A stretch of DNA of 42,406 nucleotides, taken from NCBI GenBank assembly GCA_937897325.1, contig CALCOY010000054.1:1-42406 (forward strand), written 5' to 3'. The number at the start of each line of letters is the position of its first letter. Position 1 is the first letter of the stretch. Below, one piece after another: positions 1 to 8,766 of this stretch. A program made the translations under genes and the position numbers. The notes below the pieces were generated by a model. The model was not told the DNA's origin. It saw only the letters and a list, made by a program, of their open reading frames with translations, and ran no database searches. Origin of the DNA: an uncultured Shimia sp. (GTDB lineage: Bacteria; Pseudomonadota; Alphaproteobacteria; Rhodobacterales; Rhodobacteraceae).

Positions 1-908
1 GCCGTCATCTCATCTTCGCGCACCGGCACTTTTTCCAGGTCGAGGCGGACGCCAAGACCACCCTTGTCGCCCATCTCCACCGCCGAACAGGTGAGGCCTG
101 CGGCACCCATATCCTGGATCGAGATGACAGCGCCTGTTGCCATTAATTCCAGTGTCGCCTCCATCAGGCGCTTTTCCGTGAAGGGGTCACCGACCTGCAC
201 GGTGGGGCGTTTTTCCTCGATCGTGTCGTCGAATTCGGCTGAGGCCATCGTCGCGCCGCCGACGCCGTCGCGGCCCGTTTTGGCGCCAAGGTAGACGACG
301 GGCATGCCAATACCCGAGGCTGCCGAATAAAAGATTGCGTCAATGTCTGCGAGGCCGGCTGCGAAGGCGTTCACAAGACAGTTGCCGTTGTAGGCTGGGT
401 CAAAGCGCACCTCGCCTCCGGCGCACGGCACGCCGAAACAGTTGCCATAGCCACCGATGCCTGCGACGACGCCCGAAACCAAAGATTTTGTTTTTGGATG
501 CGAGGGCTCTCCGAAGCTGAGCGAGTTCATTGACGCGATTGGACGTGCACCCATCGTGAAGACGTCGCGGAGAATGCCTCCGACACCTGTCGCTGCGCCC
601 TGATAGGGTTCAATGTAAGAGGGGTGGTTGTGGCTTTCCATCTTGAAAACAACGGCTTGCCCGTCGCCGATATCGACGATGCCGGCATTCTCACCGGGGC
701 CGCAAATGACTTGCGGACCTTCCGAGGGCAGAGTTCGCAGCCACTTCTTCGAGGATTTGTACGAGCAATGTTCGTTCCACATTGCGGAGAAAATTCCAAA
801 CTCTGTCCAGGTCGGCTGACGTCCGATGATGTCAAGTATACGCTGATACTCGTCGGGCTTAAGCCCGTGGCTTTCGATCAGATCTGGCGTGATAGCTGGT
901 TCTTGCAT
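1..908 (-). CDS. purL: Phosphoribosylformylglycinamidine synthase subunit PurL (N-terminal part, cut by window edge)
   Basis: ATP- and glutamine-dependent FGAM synthase large subunit, the fourth step of purine synthesis, acting in the cytosol with PurS and PurQ. The frame is open from an ATG at 908 to the window edge, about 302 residues of a protein usually near 720. It begins [16 protein letters not shown] and shows family motifs: the [14 protein letters not shown] stretch with the catalytic histidine, then [11 protein letters not shown], and further on [10 protein letters not shown] and [16 protein letters not shown]. purS and purQ do not lie directly upstream, since a plus-strand small gene follows after a 317-base gap. 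The C-terminal part lies outside the window, so nothing can be said about its integrity. Confidence 0.95.
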   Translation of the reverse strand, partial: MQEPAITPDLIESHGLKPDEYQRILDIIGRQPTWTEFGIFSAMWNEHCSYKSSKKWLRTLPSEGPQVICGPGENAGIVDIGDGQAVVFKMESHNHPSYIEPYQGAATGVGGILRDVFTMGARPIASMNSLSFGEPSHPKTKSLVSGVVAGIGGYGNCFGVPCAGGEVRFDPAYNGNCLVNAFAAGLADIDAIFYSAASGIGMPVVYLGAKTGRDGVGGATMASAEFDDTIEEKRPTVQVGDPFTEKRLMEATLELMATGAVISIQDMGAAGLTCSAVEMGDKGGLGVRLDLEKVPVREDEMT

Positions 909-1225
909 CCCTGTCCCCCGGTGATGGTCGCGCCCGTCTTTAGGGTATGGGCGCGTCGGCGAAAAGGGGGCTTGTCGGAACGTGCGGATCGAATGGTGAA
1001 TGGCGGTATTCAATAATAGCTGTGAAGCGACAGGTTCGGATCTAAAAACAGGGGGTTTTCACGATCTGTTTCACGTCGGCGCGAATATCGGTGCTTGGCG
1101 AGATTGACCCGGCGTTGGCCGGTCTCTGACAGAGGTGAGCGGGTTGGCGCGCCATTGTCCCTGCAGTTGCTTTCCAAGAGGATGATCTGGTAAGTATACA
1201 AACGTCGACAGACGGAGTGGCTGAC
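909..1225. other. Intergenic region between purL and a small membrane protein gene
   Basis: This 317-base gap separates two divergent genes, so both promoters should lie here. No small ORF with a convincing ribosome binding site was found. A GC-rich imperfect hairpin (CGGC-GTTG-GCCG core) lies near 1108-1124. A possible promoter for the plus-strand gene is TTGCTT followed 18 bases later by TAAGTA near 1170-1200, but the match to consensus is weak. Confidence 0.4.
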
Positions 1226-1486
1226 ATGTCAGATGGTCCTGAATCCTTTTCCGAAAAACTTGCCGTTCGGTGTCGTGATGTTGCGGCTCTGCTGATCGGC
1301 GGGTTGTGGATCGGGCGCGACACTGCGCGTGTTGTTTCGGACGTCGCCTCTTTGCCAGTCCGACAGCAGGCAATGTTCACACTCGGTGTGCTGGGGCTTT
1401 TGTTTCTTTTTAGTCTCTTCGCCGCGCAGTTCGGCCTGATTGGAATGGCGCTTTACTGGTTGAGCGTAATCGCAATTGTCGCGTGA
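1226..1486 (+). CDS. Small membrane protein of unknown function
   Basis: An 86-residue protein starting MSDGPESFSEKL. The open frame can begin at a GTG at 1217, but GGAG at 1214-1217 sits 8 bases before the ATG at 1226, so the inner start is preferred. The first half is amphipathic and charged. Residues from about 48 to the end are strongly hydrophobic, forming probably two short membrane segments with almost no loop (VLGLLFLFSLFAAQFG, then IGMALYWLSVIAIV). No catalytic motif or recognised family. It stands alone on its strand, 114 bases before another small membrane protein; the two may be cotranscribed. Function unknown. Confidence 0.6.
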   Translation: MSDGPESFSEKLAVRCRDVAALLIGGLWIGRDTARVVSDVASLPVRQQAMFTLGVLGLLFLFSLFAAQFGLIGMALYWLSVIAIVA

Positions 1487-1498
1487 TCTTGCGGCATA

Positions 1499-1514
1499 CA
1501 AATGTATGCATTTG
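1499..1514. promoter_or_regulatory. Inverted repeat CAAATG-N4-CATTTG upstream of a small ORF
   Basis: A perfect six-base inverted repeat with a four-base centre, overlapped by a second palindrome CATAC-AAAT-GTATG at 1495-1508. It lies about 90 bases before the 57-residue ORF, in an AT-rich patch unlike the surrounding GC-rich DNA. It could be a regulator-binding site; no family is assigned. Confidence 0.3.
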
Positions 1515-1600
1515 AAAAGAAAGGATTTTTCTGAAAATTTTTGATCTGAGCCGGACGTGCCTTCGTAAGCCTGTTTATAACGCAAACGAAAGGAGACGAC

Positions 1601-1774
1601 ATGGACTTTGGACTTGGTATCCTGACCTTCGGTACGTTGGGCTTTGCCGTTGCTTTCGGCTATATCAGCGCGCGCGCGACGGAAAAACTTCGCAAATCTG
1701 ACGCTCCCAAATCATCGCTGTCTCGCGACGGGATGGCAGAACGCTTGGCGGCGGATACGCAAACAACAGCTTGA
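1601..1774 (+). CDS. 57-residue small membrane protein
   Basis: A short ORF starting MDFGLGILTFGTLGFAVAF and ending at a TGA at 1772-1774. A strong ribosome binding site, AAAGGAG, lies 5-6 bases before the ATG. Residues about 3-23 form one hydrophobic segment that ends at charged RATEKLRKSD, giving a single-span topology with a 34-residue hydrophilic tail. A clear intrinsic terminator begins four bases after the stop codon, which supports a real, separately terminated transcript. No family is recognised. Such short genes are often missed by automatic gene callers. Confidence 0.65.
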   Translation: MDFGLGILTFGTLGFAVAFGYISARATEKLRKSDAPKSSLSRDGMAERLAADTQTTA

Positions 1775-1777
1775 TCG

Positions 1778-1814
1778 AAAACGCCGCGTTCTTTGCGATG
1801 GACGCGGCGTTTTT
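1778..1814. terminator. Bidirectional intrinsic terminator
   Basis: An 11-base-pair perfect stem (AAAACGCCGCG / CGCGGCGTTTT) with a 14-base loop. The stem ends in a T run on the plus strand and its complement ends in a T run on the minus strand. It sits between the convergent 57-residue ORF and the tautomerase gene and can serve both. Confidence 0.8.
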
Positions 1815-1839
1815 CGTGGGGTTCGAAATTGCCCAGAAT

Positions 1840-2235
1840 CTATGACCCTGACACCAGAACAGATTGGACAGAGCCTTCGGGGCTGAATGACCAGTCGATC
1901 GGCTGATTTTCGAGCAAAAACATAATGGAACTTCGCGCGTCAAACCCGATGCGATCCAGGCGATCCCGCATATCCTTGTAGAGCGCTTCCTTCTGCATGT
2001 CGCTGCGGCCGCCGAGCAGCGCGATTTCAATGACGATCGTACTTTGCGGATCTCGTTCGCCCATAAAAGTCGGATGAAATATCATGTCATCGGGATCATA
2101 TCGCACAACCAGACAGAAGAAATCGTCATTATGTGCGCCACATTGGGTGACAAGACTTTGGTGCAGTTCGTCGTTGATGGCGCGGCACGTCGCGGCAGGC
2201 AATTCCCGCGGGACGTGAATTTTGTTGAATGGCAT
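1840..2235 (-). CDS. Tautomerase family protein
   Basis: A 131-residue protein of the 4-oxalocrotonate tautomerase superfamily (the longer Tautomerase_2 type). The open frame runs further upstream, but AAGGAG lies just before the ATG at 2235, and this start gives Met-Pro, leaving Pro at the mature N-terminus as the catalytic base of the superfamily. Family features visible are DDFFCLVVRYDPDDMIFHPTF, the VIEIALLGGRS strand-turn, QKEALYKDMRDRL helix and the NQPIDWSF end. The substrate cannot be told from sequence. It is a single gene, isolated by terminators on both sides. Confidence 0.85.
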   Translation of the reverse strand: MPFNKIHVPRELPAATCRAINDELHQSLVTQCGAHNDDFFCLVVRYDPDDMIFHPTFMGERDPQSTIVIEIALLGGRSDMQKEALYKDMRDRLDRIGFDARSSIMFLLENQPIDWSFSPEGSVQSVLVSGS

Positions 2236-2275
2236 CGCTGTCTCCTTGGATGTTCCTGTCGGCTGGGGCCTGGCC

Positions 2276-2304
2276 AAAAAAAAGGCCGAGCTCTTGGCTC
2301 GGCC
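2276..2304 (-). terminator. Intrinsic terminator of the LysR gene
   Basis: Read on the minus strand, a perfect eight-base-pair stem GGCCGAGC / GCTCGGCC with a five-base loop is followed by eight T residues. It lies about 135 bases after the LysR stop codon and before the tautomerase start. Confidence 0.85.
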
Positions 2305-2438
2305 CAGTCCAACAGGGAGGTAAAGCGCCTTCTGCAGTTGCAGCGTGACGCTTGACTTTGATTTAGGCGGGGCCTCTTGCTCGATCAAGGTTAATACGAT
2401 CAATCCTTGAGCAAATCAGCCATGCACTTGATGCATAG

Positions 2439-3344
2439 CTAGGCATTTGCGAGTTCTCGCAAGCGTTTACGGTGCTGAATGATCTCATCCTGGACAAAAT
2501 CGCGGAAGGCAGCAATCCGCTGAGATTGGCGCAATTCCTCTGGATAAGCGAGGAATACAGGCACCTCGGCAGACTCGATTTCTGGCAGAACGCGAACAAG
2601 GTCAGGCACGTCTTGGGTGACGTAATCGGGCAGGATGCCAAGGCCCAGATCGTGCAGCACGCCCTGCAAAACGCCGAAATAGTTGTTCACCGTCAAAAGA
2701 GAGCGAATGGGGTAGGTCATGAGGTGCTGGACCATCGAGAGACCTGCCGCGACCTGAGCGGAATCCGTGTTTTGGCAGATCAGGCGGTGATCTTTGAGAT
2801 CTTCCAGCCGTTCGGGCGTGCCGGATGCCGCCAGATAGGTTTCGGTCGCATAAAGGCACATTTTCACCGTCATCAACTTTTTGCGGATGAGATCGGCCTG
2901 GCTCGGCTCCTTCATGCGGATGGCCACGTCAGCCTCGCGCATGGGCAGGTCGAGCACGCGTTCTTCAAGCATCAGATCCACGCGCAGATCAGGATATTGC
3001 TCGTAGAGCTTCGTCAGACGTGGGGCGAGCCAAAGCGTGCCGAAGCCGGTTGTCGTGGTAACGCGCAGATCGCCGAAGACTTCCTCTTCGCTGTCGCGGA
3101 TCCGTGCGGCGGCGGCATCAAGGCGCTTGTTCATGGCGCTTGTCGCGTCGAATAAAAGCTCACCCTGTTCGGTCAGGATCAGCCCGCGGGCATGGCGGTG
3201 AAAAAGCGTCGCGCCAAGTGATTCTTCGAGTCCCCGGATTTGTCGGCTAACGGCGGATTGGCTGAGATTCAACTTGTCACCGGCATGGGTGAGGCTGCCA
3301 GCATCCGCGACGGCGTGAAATATTCTTAACTTGTCCCAATCCAT
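2439..3344 (-). CDS. LysR family transcriptional regulator
   Basis: A 301-residue LysR-type regulator. The N-terminus MDWDKLRIFHAVADAGSLTHAG, followed by LNLSQSAVSRQIRGLEESLG, is the winged helix-turn-helix (residues about 1-60). The rest is a periplasmic-binding-protein-like effector domain. The start at 3344 is preferred over 3350 or 3386 because an AGAG motif lies six bases before it and relatives begin MDWDKL. It is divergent from the indolepyruvate oxidoreductase gene, the usual LysR layout, so that gene is its likely target along with itself. The effector is unknown; an aromatic keto acid would fit but is inference. Confidence 0.9.
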   Translation of the reverse strand: MDWDKLRIFHAVADAGSLTHAGDKLNLSQSAVSRQIRGLEESLGATLFHRHARGLILTEQGELLFDATSAMNKRLDAAAARIRDSEEEVFGDLRVTTTTGFGTLWLAPRLTKLYEQYPDLRVDLMLEERVLDLPMREADVAIRMKEPSQADLIRKKLMTVKMCLYATETYLAASGTPERLEDLKDHRLICQNTDSAQVAAGLSMVQHLMTYPIRSLLTVNNYFGVLQGVLHDLGLGILPDYVTQDVPDLVRVLPEIESAEVPVFLAYPEELRQSQRIAAFRDFVQDEIIQHRKRLRELANA

Positions 3345-3439
3345 TGGCATCTCTTTGAACGCTTTCGTCGTGAATACAGCAATCATCCAAATAACCCAGC
3401 CCCGTTTATCCCGTTTCTGCGCTGCAGCGAAGAATTTTC

Positions 3440-3468
3440 TGGGCAGGTCAGTATATGTGACCTATTAT
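3440..3468 (+). promoter_or_regulatory. Candidate promoter with embedded operator before the indolepyruvate oxidoreductase gene
   Basis: A perfect inverted repeat AGGTCA-N7-TGACCT lies at 3445-3463. It fills the spacer of a promoter-like pair, TGGGCA at 3440-3445 and TATTAT at 3463-3468, with a 17-base spacing. A protein bound here would block RNA polymerase at the promoter for the gene starting at 3513. The divergent LysR protein is one candidate binder, though the short symmetric arms also suit other repressor families. Confidence 0.5.
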
Positions 3469-3512
3469 CGTAAAGGAATATGCAAGACTGATCGCCAGCT
3501 GGGAGGCCCGCA

Positions 3513-6500
3513 ATGAGCAAGCAAAAGATTTCCCTGAACGACCGATACGATCTTGAGAAAAGCCCGGTTCTGCTCAATGGCACGCAGGCGCTGGTGCGCA
3601 TGGTTCTGATGCAGAAGGCCCGTGACATTGCTGCCGGGTTGAACACGGCAGGTTATGTAACCGGGTATCGTGGATCGCCGTTGGGGGCCGTTGATCTGCA
3701 GATGAGCCGGGCGCTCAAGCAACTCGCCGCCTCGGAGGTGACGTTTCAGGCGGGGTTGAATGAGGATCTGGCTGCGACCGCCTTGTGGGGCGCGCAACAG
3801 GCAGAGTTGCGCGGTGAGGGCAAGTATGACGGCGTCTTCGGGCTTTGGTACGGCAAGGGGCCGGGGGTCGACCGGTCGGGGGACGTGTTCAAACACGCAA
3901 ATATGGCGGGATCGTCGAAGTATGGCGGCGTGCTGGTGGCGATGGGGGACGATCATACCGGTGAGTCTTCGACCGTCCTGCACCAATCCGAATGGGCGCT
4001 GATTGATGCGTATATGCCGGTGGTGTCTCCGGCCGGTGTGAAGGAGATCCTGGATTACGGCCTTTACGGCTGGGCCTTATCGCGGTTTTCGGGCCTTTGG
4101 GTCGGCCTCAAGACGATGAAGGACACGGTCGAGGCAACGAGCGTGGTCAATGGTGATCCGCATCGGCTGTCGCTGGTCGTTCCGGATTACGACCTACCGG
4201 AGGATGGATTGAATATCCGGCTGGTCGATACACCGGCCGAGCAGGAAACCCGGATGATCGACCACAAACGCTTTGCCGCTGAGGCGTTTTCCCATGCCAA
4301 CCGGATGGACAAGCGTGTCTGGGGCAAGCCGGGGGCCAAGATTGGCTTTGTCGCGGCGGGCAAGAACTGGCTGGACCTGGTGCATGCGCTGAACCTTCTG
4401 AACATCGACGAGGCCGAGGCGGAGCGTTTGGGGATCACGACCTATAAGGTCGGACAGACCTTTCCGTTGGACATGAGGGGATTTCACGACTGGGCCGAAG
4501 GGCTCGACCTGATTGTTGTCGTGGAAGAGAAGCGCAAGCTGATTGAGGTCCAGATAAAGGAGGCGATCTTTGACGACCGGCGTGGGCGGCGTGTCTATGG
4601 TTGGTACAAAGGCGGCGCGGGCGGCATGCACCGTGAAGAGCTGTTCCCGACGCGGGGTGCTCTGGATCCGATTTGGATCGCCGAAAAGCTGGGTGGGATC
4701 CTGATCGATGAAGGGCGCGACACCGATGGGATTCGCGCTGGCATGGCGACGTTGGACGAGGCCCGCCGGGCTGACAATGCTGAAGATATCGCAGCGCGGT
4801 TGCCTTATTTCTGTTCGGGTTGCCCGCACAATTCCTCGACCAAGGTGCCGGAAGGCTCCCGGGCATATGCGGGCATCGGCTGTCACTACATGGTGCAGTG
4901 GATGGACCGGGAGACACTGGGTTTCACGCATATGGGGGGTGAAGGGGCAAATTGGATCGGCGAAGCGCCGTTTTCGACGCGTAATCACGTGTTTCAAAAC
5001 CTTGGCGATGGGACCTACAATCACTCTGGTGTGCAGGCGATCCGCGCGGCTTTGGCGGCGGGTACGAACATCACGTACAAGATCCTTTACAACGATGCTG
5101 TCGCGATGACGGGCGGGCAGGGAAATGAGGGCGATCTGTCGCCATACCGGATCGTGGATGAGATCCGGGCCATGGGGGTCGAAACTGTCGCTGTGGTATA
5201 TGACGAAAAGGAGTTCGTGGAGTTCGACCGTTTTCCCAAGGGTCTGGCGGTGCATGAGCGGGCAGAAATGCAAGCGGTGCAGGAAAAGATGGCAGCGACC
5301 GAAGGCGTCAGCGTTATCGTCTATGTTCAGACCTGTGCGGCAGAAAAGCGGCGGCGGCGTAAGCGCGGCACCTTCCCGGATATCGACAAGCGGGTCTTTA
5401 TCAACACGGATGTCTGTGAGGGTTGCGGCGATTGCGGGGTGCAGTCGAACTGCGTGTCGATCGTGCCCAAAGAGACTGAGCTTGGGCGGAAACGGGCGAT
5501 TGACCAGTCAAGCTGCAACAAGGATTTCTCCTGTGTGAAAGGCTTCTGCCCCAGCTTCGTCACTCTGGAAGGTGCGCAAGTAAAAAAGCAGGCGACGACA
5601 ACGCTTGAGTTGCCGGATCTGCCGGATCCCAAACTGCCTGCTATCGATGGCACCTGGAATGTGGTCATCACTGGCGTTGGTGGCACGGGCGTTGTGACGA
5701 TTGGCGCGGTGATGGCGCAAGCCGCGCATATCGACGGCAAGGGGGCTGGCATGATGGAGATGGCGGGCCTTGCCCAGAAGGGGGGCGCGGTACATATCCA
5801 CTGCCGTCTCGCTGAGCGCCCCGAAGACATCAGCGCGATCCGCGTGGCGACAGGTGAGGCCGACACGTTGATAGGCGGCGATCTGGTGGTGAGTGCTGGT
5901 GCCAAGACGCTTGGCCTTCTGCGGCAGGGACGCACAGGCGCTGTGGTCAACAGCCATGAAATCATCACTGGCGATTTCACCCGGAACACCGAATTCCAAC
6001 TGCCCTCAGACAGGTTGGGGCTGATGCTGCGGGTGCGGACGAATGAAAGGCTTGATCTTTTTGATGCGTCCGAATTGGCCCGCGTGACCATGGGAGATTC
6101 CATATTCTCGAACATGATGCTGTTTGGGGCGGCTTGGCAGCGCGGGCTTCTGCCCCTGAGCCGTGCGGCGATCATGCAGGCCATTGATTTGAATGGCGCG
6201 GCGGTCGAAAAGAACCAGCGCGCTTTCGAGATCGGGCGCTGGTCGGTTCTGCACCCGGATGCGGCACAGGATCTTTTGAAGCCAAAGGTCGTGTCGCTGC
6301 CGAAATCGGTCGAAGACAAGATCGTATTCCGGGCAGATCATCTGACGGCCTATCAGTCAAAGCGTCTGGCCAAACGCTATCGCAAACTGGTGGATGGCAT
6401 CGTGGACAGCGATCTCAAGGCTGCCGTGGCGCAGGGCTATCACAAGTTGTTGGCTTACAAGGACGAATACGAGGTTGCGCGTCTGTTATTGAGCACACAG

Positions 6501-6932
6501 GAGAAGGCTGCGGCGGAGTTTGACGGTGACTTCAAAATGACCTTTCATCTTGCTCCGCCGCTTTTGTCGCGGGAGGGTGCGGATGGCCGCCCGCAAAAAC
6601 GAGAGTTCGGTAGTTGGATGCTGCGGCCTATGCGGCTGCTCGCTAAGATGAAAGTGCTGCGGGGCACGCCGCTCGACATCTTTGGCTACACGGCGGAACG
6701 CAGGATGGAGCGGGCCTTGATCAAGCAATATGAGGCTGATTTGGAAGAGGTGCTGCCGCTTTTGTCGGATCAGACGAAGGAGGCCGTCATCGCTTTGGTC
6801 GAGTTGCCATTGCAGATCCGAGGGTTTGGACCCGTGAAGCTTGCCAATGAACAAAAGGCGGCGAAACGACGCGAGGAACTGCTCTCCACGATTCGATCTG
6901 GCGGGCCGCAGCTTGCCCAGGCGGCAGAGTAA
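3513..6932 (+). CDS. Indolepyruvate ferredoxin oxidoreductase family protein (fused IorA-IorB type)
   Basis: An 1139-residue thiamine-diphosphate/iron-sulfur enzyme expected to oxidise aryl or branched 2-oxo acids to acyl-CoA with ferredoxin as acceptor, in the cytosol. The N-terminal pyrimidine-binding part contains GYRGSPLGAVD (about residues 49-59). The thiamine-binding part has GGEGANWIGEAPF from about 475 and TGGQGNEGD. A ferredoxin-like cysteine cluster CEGCGDCGVQSNC occupies residues 635-647. The gamma-type domain begins at GVGGTGVVTIG near 721. The bacterial single-chain form fuses what archaea encode as iorA and iorB. GGGAGG just before the ATG supports this start. Divergent from a LysR gene. 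Substrate specificity is inferred from family only; phenylpyruvate or branched-chain oxo acids are alternatives. Confidence 0.9.
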   Translation: MSKQKISLNDRYDLEKSPVLLNGTQALVRMVLMQKARDIAAGLNTAGYVTGYRGSPLGAVDLQMSRALKQLAASEVTFQAGLNEDLAATALWGAQQAELRGEGKYDGVFGLWYGKGPGVDRSGDVFKHANMAGSSKYGGVLVAMGDDHTGESSTVLHQSEWALIDAYMPVVSPAGVKEILDYGLYGWALSRFSGLWVGLKTMKDTVEATSVVNGDPHRLSLVVPDYDLPEDGLNIRLVDTPAEQETRMIDHKRFAAEAFSHANRMDKRVWGKPGAKIGFVAAGKNWLDLVHALNLLNIDEAEAERLGITTYKVGQTFPLDMRGFHDWAEGLDLIVVVEEKRKLIEVQIKEAIFDDRRGRRVYGWYKGGAGGMHREELFPTRGALDPIWIAEKLGGILIDEGRDTDGIRAGMATLDEARRADNAEDIAARLPYFCSGCPHNSSTKVPEGSRAYAGIGCHYMVQWMDRETLGFTHMGGEGANWIGEAPFSTRNHVFQNLGDGTYNHSGVQAIRAALAAGTNITYKILYNDAVAMTGGQGNEGDLSPYRIVDEIRAMGVETVAVVYDEKEFVEFDRFPKGLAVHERAEMQAVQEKMAATEGVSVIVYVQTCAAEKRRRRKRGTFPDIDKRVFINTDVCEGCGDCGVQSNCVSIVPKETELGRKRAIDQSSCNKDFSCVKGFCPSFVTLEGAQVKKQATTTLELPDLPDPKLPAIDGTWNVVITGVGGTGVVTIGAVMAQAAHIDGKGAGMMEMAGLAQKGGAVHIHCRLAERPEDISAIRVATGEADTLIGGDLVVSAGAKTLGLLRQGRTGAVVNSHEIITGDFTRNTEFQLPSDRLGLMLRVRTNERLDLFDASELARVTMGDSIFSNMMLFGAAWQRGLLPLSRAAIMQAIDLNGAAVEKNQRAFEIGRWSVLHPDAAQDLLKPKVVSLPKSVEDKIVFRADHLTAYQSKRLAKRYRKLVDGIVDSDLKAAVAQGYHKLLAYKDEYEVARLLLSTQEKAAAEFDGDFKMTFHLAPPLLSREGADGRPQKREFGSWMLRPMRLLAKMKVLRGTPLDIFGYTAERRMERALIKQYEADLEEVLPLLSDQTKEAVIALVELPLQIRGFGPVKLANEQKAAKRREELLSTIRSGGPQLAQAAE

Positions 6933-7017
6933 TCGTCACAGGAATGACATATTGGCTAGGCAGTGTCTCGCGCACCGATTAACCTAGGACATACCAGACG
7001 TCAGCCAAAGGTCGTTC

Positions 7018-7905
7018 ATGCAGAAGTCAGAACGTCACATTGCCCGCGAGATAAGCTATTCGTACTCGGCCGAGACAAAGGGCGGTCGGGCCATGATCAG
7101 GCTTATGGAGAATACGACCGGGCGACTGAGATTGATAAAGCGCGCGAAGGGCTACGAGGATGAGGTCGCTGCTGGTCGCGATTTTTGGCAGGTCATGGTG
7201 GAACGATATGGCCTGTCGCTCGATGTTGTCGGAGGCGCGCTGAAAGATATTCCGCAGGATGTGCCGTTGGTTCTGATCGCGAACCACCCTTACGGCATAC
7301 TTGATGGGCTGATGATGGGGCATATCCTGTCCAAGGCGCGGGGCGACTTCCGCATTTTGGCCAACAACGTCTTCAAGAAAGCTGAGGATCTTAACCGCGT
7401 TGTCCTGCCGATCTCGTTCGATGAGACGAAGGAGGCGGTGAAGCTGAACATTGAAACGCGTAAGGTCGCGTTGAATTACCTAAGTGATGGTGGGGCGATT
7501 GGAATCTTCCCGGGCGGAACGGTCAGCACGGCGGCCAAGCCGTTCTCGAAGCCAATGGATCCGGGCTGGCGCAGTTTTACCGCACGGATGATCGCCAAAT
7601 CCGAAGCGGTGGTCGTGCCGATTTTCTTTGACGGGCACACCAGTCGTCTGTTCCAGGTGGCAAGCCATATGCATCAGACACTGCGGATGGGTCTTCTGAT
7701 CCGCGAATTCCGCGAGCGCGTGGATACACCTGTCAAGGTGGTCATCGGAAAGCCTATAGGCCGGGACGTGCTTGATCCGCTTTCAAAGGACTCCAAACAG
7801 ATGATGGATTTCCTACGCAAAGCCACGTATGAGCTGGCGCCAGGCCCGGTGAAGTCGTTTGATCTGGGCTATGAGTTTGAGGACAAGCATCGATCTTCGG
7901 GGTGA
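7018..7905 (+). CDS. Lysophospholipid acyltransferase family protein (PlsC-like)
   Basis: A 295-residue acyltransferase that probably moves an acyl chain to a lysophospholipid or related lipid at the cytoplasmic membrane face. Family motifs are visible: NHPYGILDG (the H-X4-D catalytic motif, about residues 89-97), and GIFPGG further on (motif III, acceptor glycerophosphate binding). No obvious long membrane span; association through an amphipathic N-terminus is possible. It follows the oxidoreductase gene by 85 bases without an obvious terminator and precedes murI by 24 bases, so 7-9.8 kb may be one transcript. The donor and acceptor cannot be told from sequence; ornithine-lipid OlsA-type activity is one alternative. 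Confidence 0.85.
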   Translation: MQKSERHIAREISYSYSAETKGGRAMIRLMENTTGRLRLIKRAKGYEDEVAAGRDFWQVMVERYGLSLDVVGGALKDIPQDVPLVLIANHPYGILDGLMMGHILSKARGDFRILANNVFKKAEDLNRVVLPISFDETKEAVKLNIETRKVALNYLSDGGAIGIFPGGTVSTAAKPFSKPMDPGWRSFTARMIAKSEAVVVPIFFDGHTSRLFQVASHMHQTLRMGLLIREFRERVDTPVKVVIGKPIGRDVLDPLSKDSKQMMDFLRKATYELAPGPVKSFDLGYEFEDKHRSSG

Positions 7906-7929
7906 CGTCCTTGCAAAGAGGCGCAGATC

Positions 7930-8739
7930 ATGGCGGTGGGCATTTTCGATTCCGGTTTGGGCGGCTTGACCGTTCTGGATGCGGCGCAAAAGCGTCTGCC
8001 GGAGATGGAGTTTGTCTATTTGGCTGACTCTGCTCATGCGCCTTATGGTGTGCGGACGGCCGATGACATCTACGATCTGACCGTGGCGGCTGTTCGGCGG
8101 CTTTTCGATGCAGGATGCGATCTTGTCATCTTGGCCTGCAATACGGCCTCGGCGGCGGCATTGCGGCGCATGCAGGAGGGTTGGATCCCTTCCCACAAGC
8201 GGGTGCTGGGTGTGTTCGTACCATTGATCGAGGCGCTGACCGAACGCCATTGGGGGGACAATTCCCCGCCGCGCGAAGTCGAGGTCAAGCATGTGGCATT
8301 GTTTGCAACGCCCGCGACCGTCGCCAGCCGGGCCTTCCAGCGTGAGCTGGCCTTCCGAGCAATTGGTGTAGATGTGGAGGCGCAGGCCTGTGGCGGCGTC
8401 GTGGATGCCATCGAAGATGGAGACATGATACTGGCAGAGGCGCTCGTGCGCAGCCATGTGGACGCCTTGAGGCGCAAAATGCCGGATCCGCAGGCGGCTG
8501 TCTTGGGCTGCACCCATTATCCGCTGATGCAAGACACGTTTCAGGATGCGCTTGGCGGGGAAGTGAGTGTTTTTAGCCAGGCCAACATTGTGGCGGACAG
8601 CCTTGCGGACTACCTGGACCGTCATCCCGACAAGATCGGAGCAGGCGAGGCGGCTTTCCTGACGACCGGTGATCCACGCCGGGTGAGTGACCGCGCGACG
8701 CAGTTTTTGCGACGACAGATCACCTTTGCCGCCGCCTGA
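7930..8739 (+). CDS. murI: Glutamate racemase
   Basis: Cofactor-independent racemase making D-glutamate for peptidoglycan, cytosolic, 269 residues. The N-terminus [15 protein letters not shown] carries the Asp-Ser pair (D7, S8). The two catalytic cysteines are C70 in ILACNTAS and C194 in [10 protein letters not shown]. Length matches the family. It starts 24 bases after the acyltransferase gene and is followed 27 bases later by argC. Confidence 0.95.
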   Translation: MAVGIFDSGLGGLTVLDAAQKRLPEMEFVYLADSAHAPYGVRTADDIYDLTVAAVRRLFDAGCDLVILACNTASAAALRRMQEGWIPSHKRVLGVFVPLIEALTERHWGDNSPPREVEVKHVALFATPATVASRAFQRELAFRAIGVDVEAQACGGVVDAIEDGDMILAEALVRSHVDALRRKMPDPQAAVLGCTHYPLMQDTFQDALGGEVSVFSQANIVADSLADYLDRHPDKIGAGEAAFLTTGDPRRVSDRATQFLRRQITFAAA

Positions 8740-8766
8740 AACGATATCTCACAAAAGACGAATGCC

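Noticed and set aside
1010-1201. 63-residue minus-strand ORF upstream of purL
   Set aside because: No ribosome binding site, unlikely composition, and it lies in a divergent promoter region.
4194-6341. Long minus-strand open frames (up to 359 residues) opposite the indolepyruvate oxidoreductase gene
   Set aside because: Low-complexity, Arg/Pro/Ser-rich translations without motifs or ribosome binding sites; they mirror a well supported coding gene and are typical of high-GC DNA.
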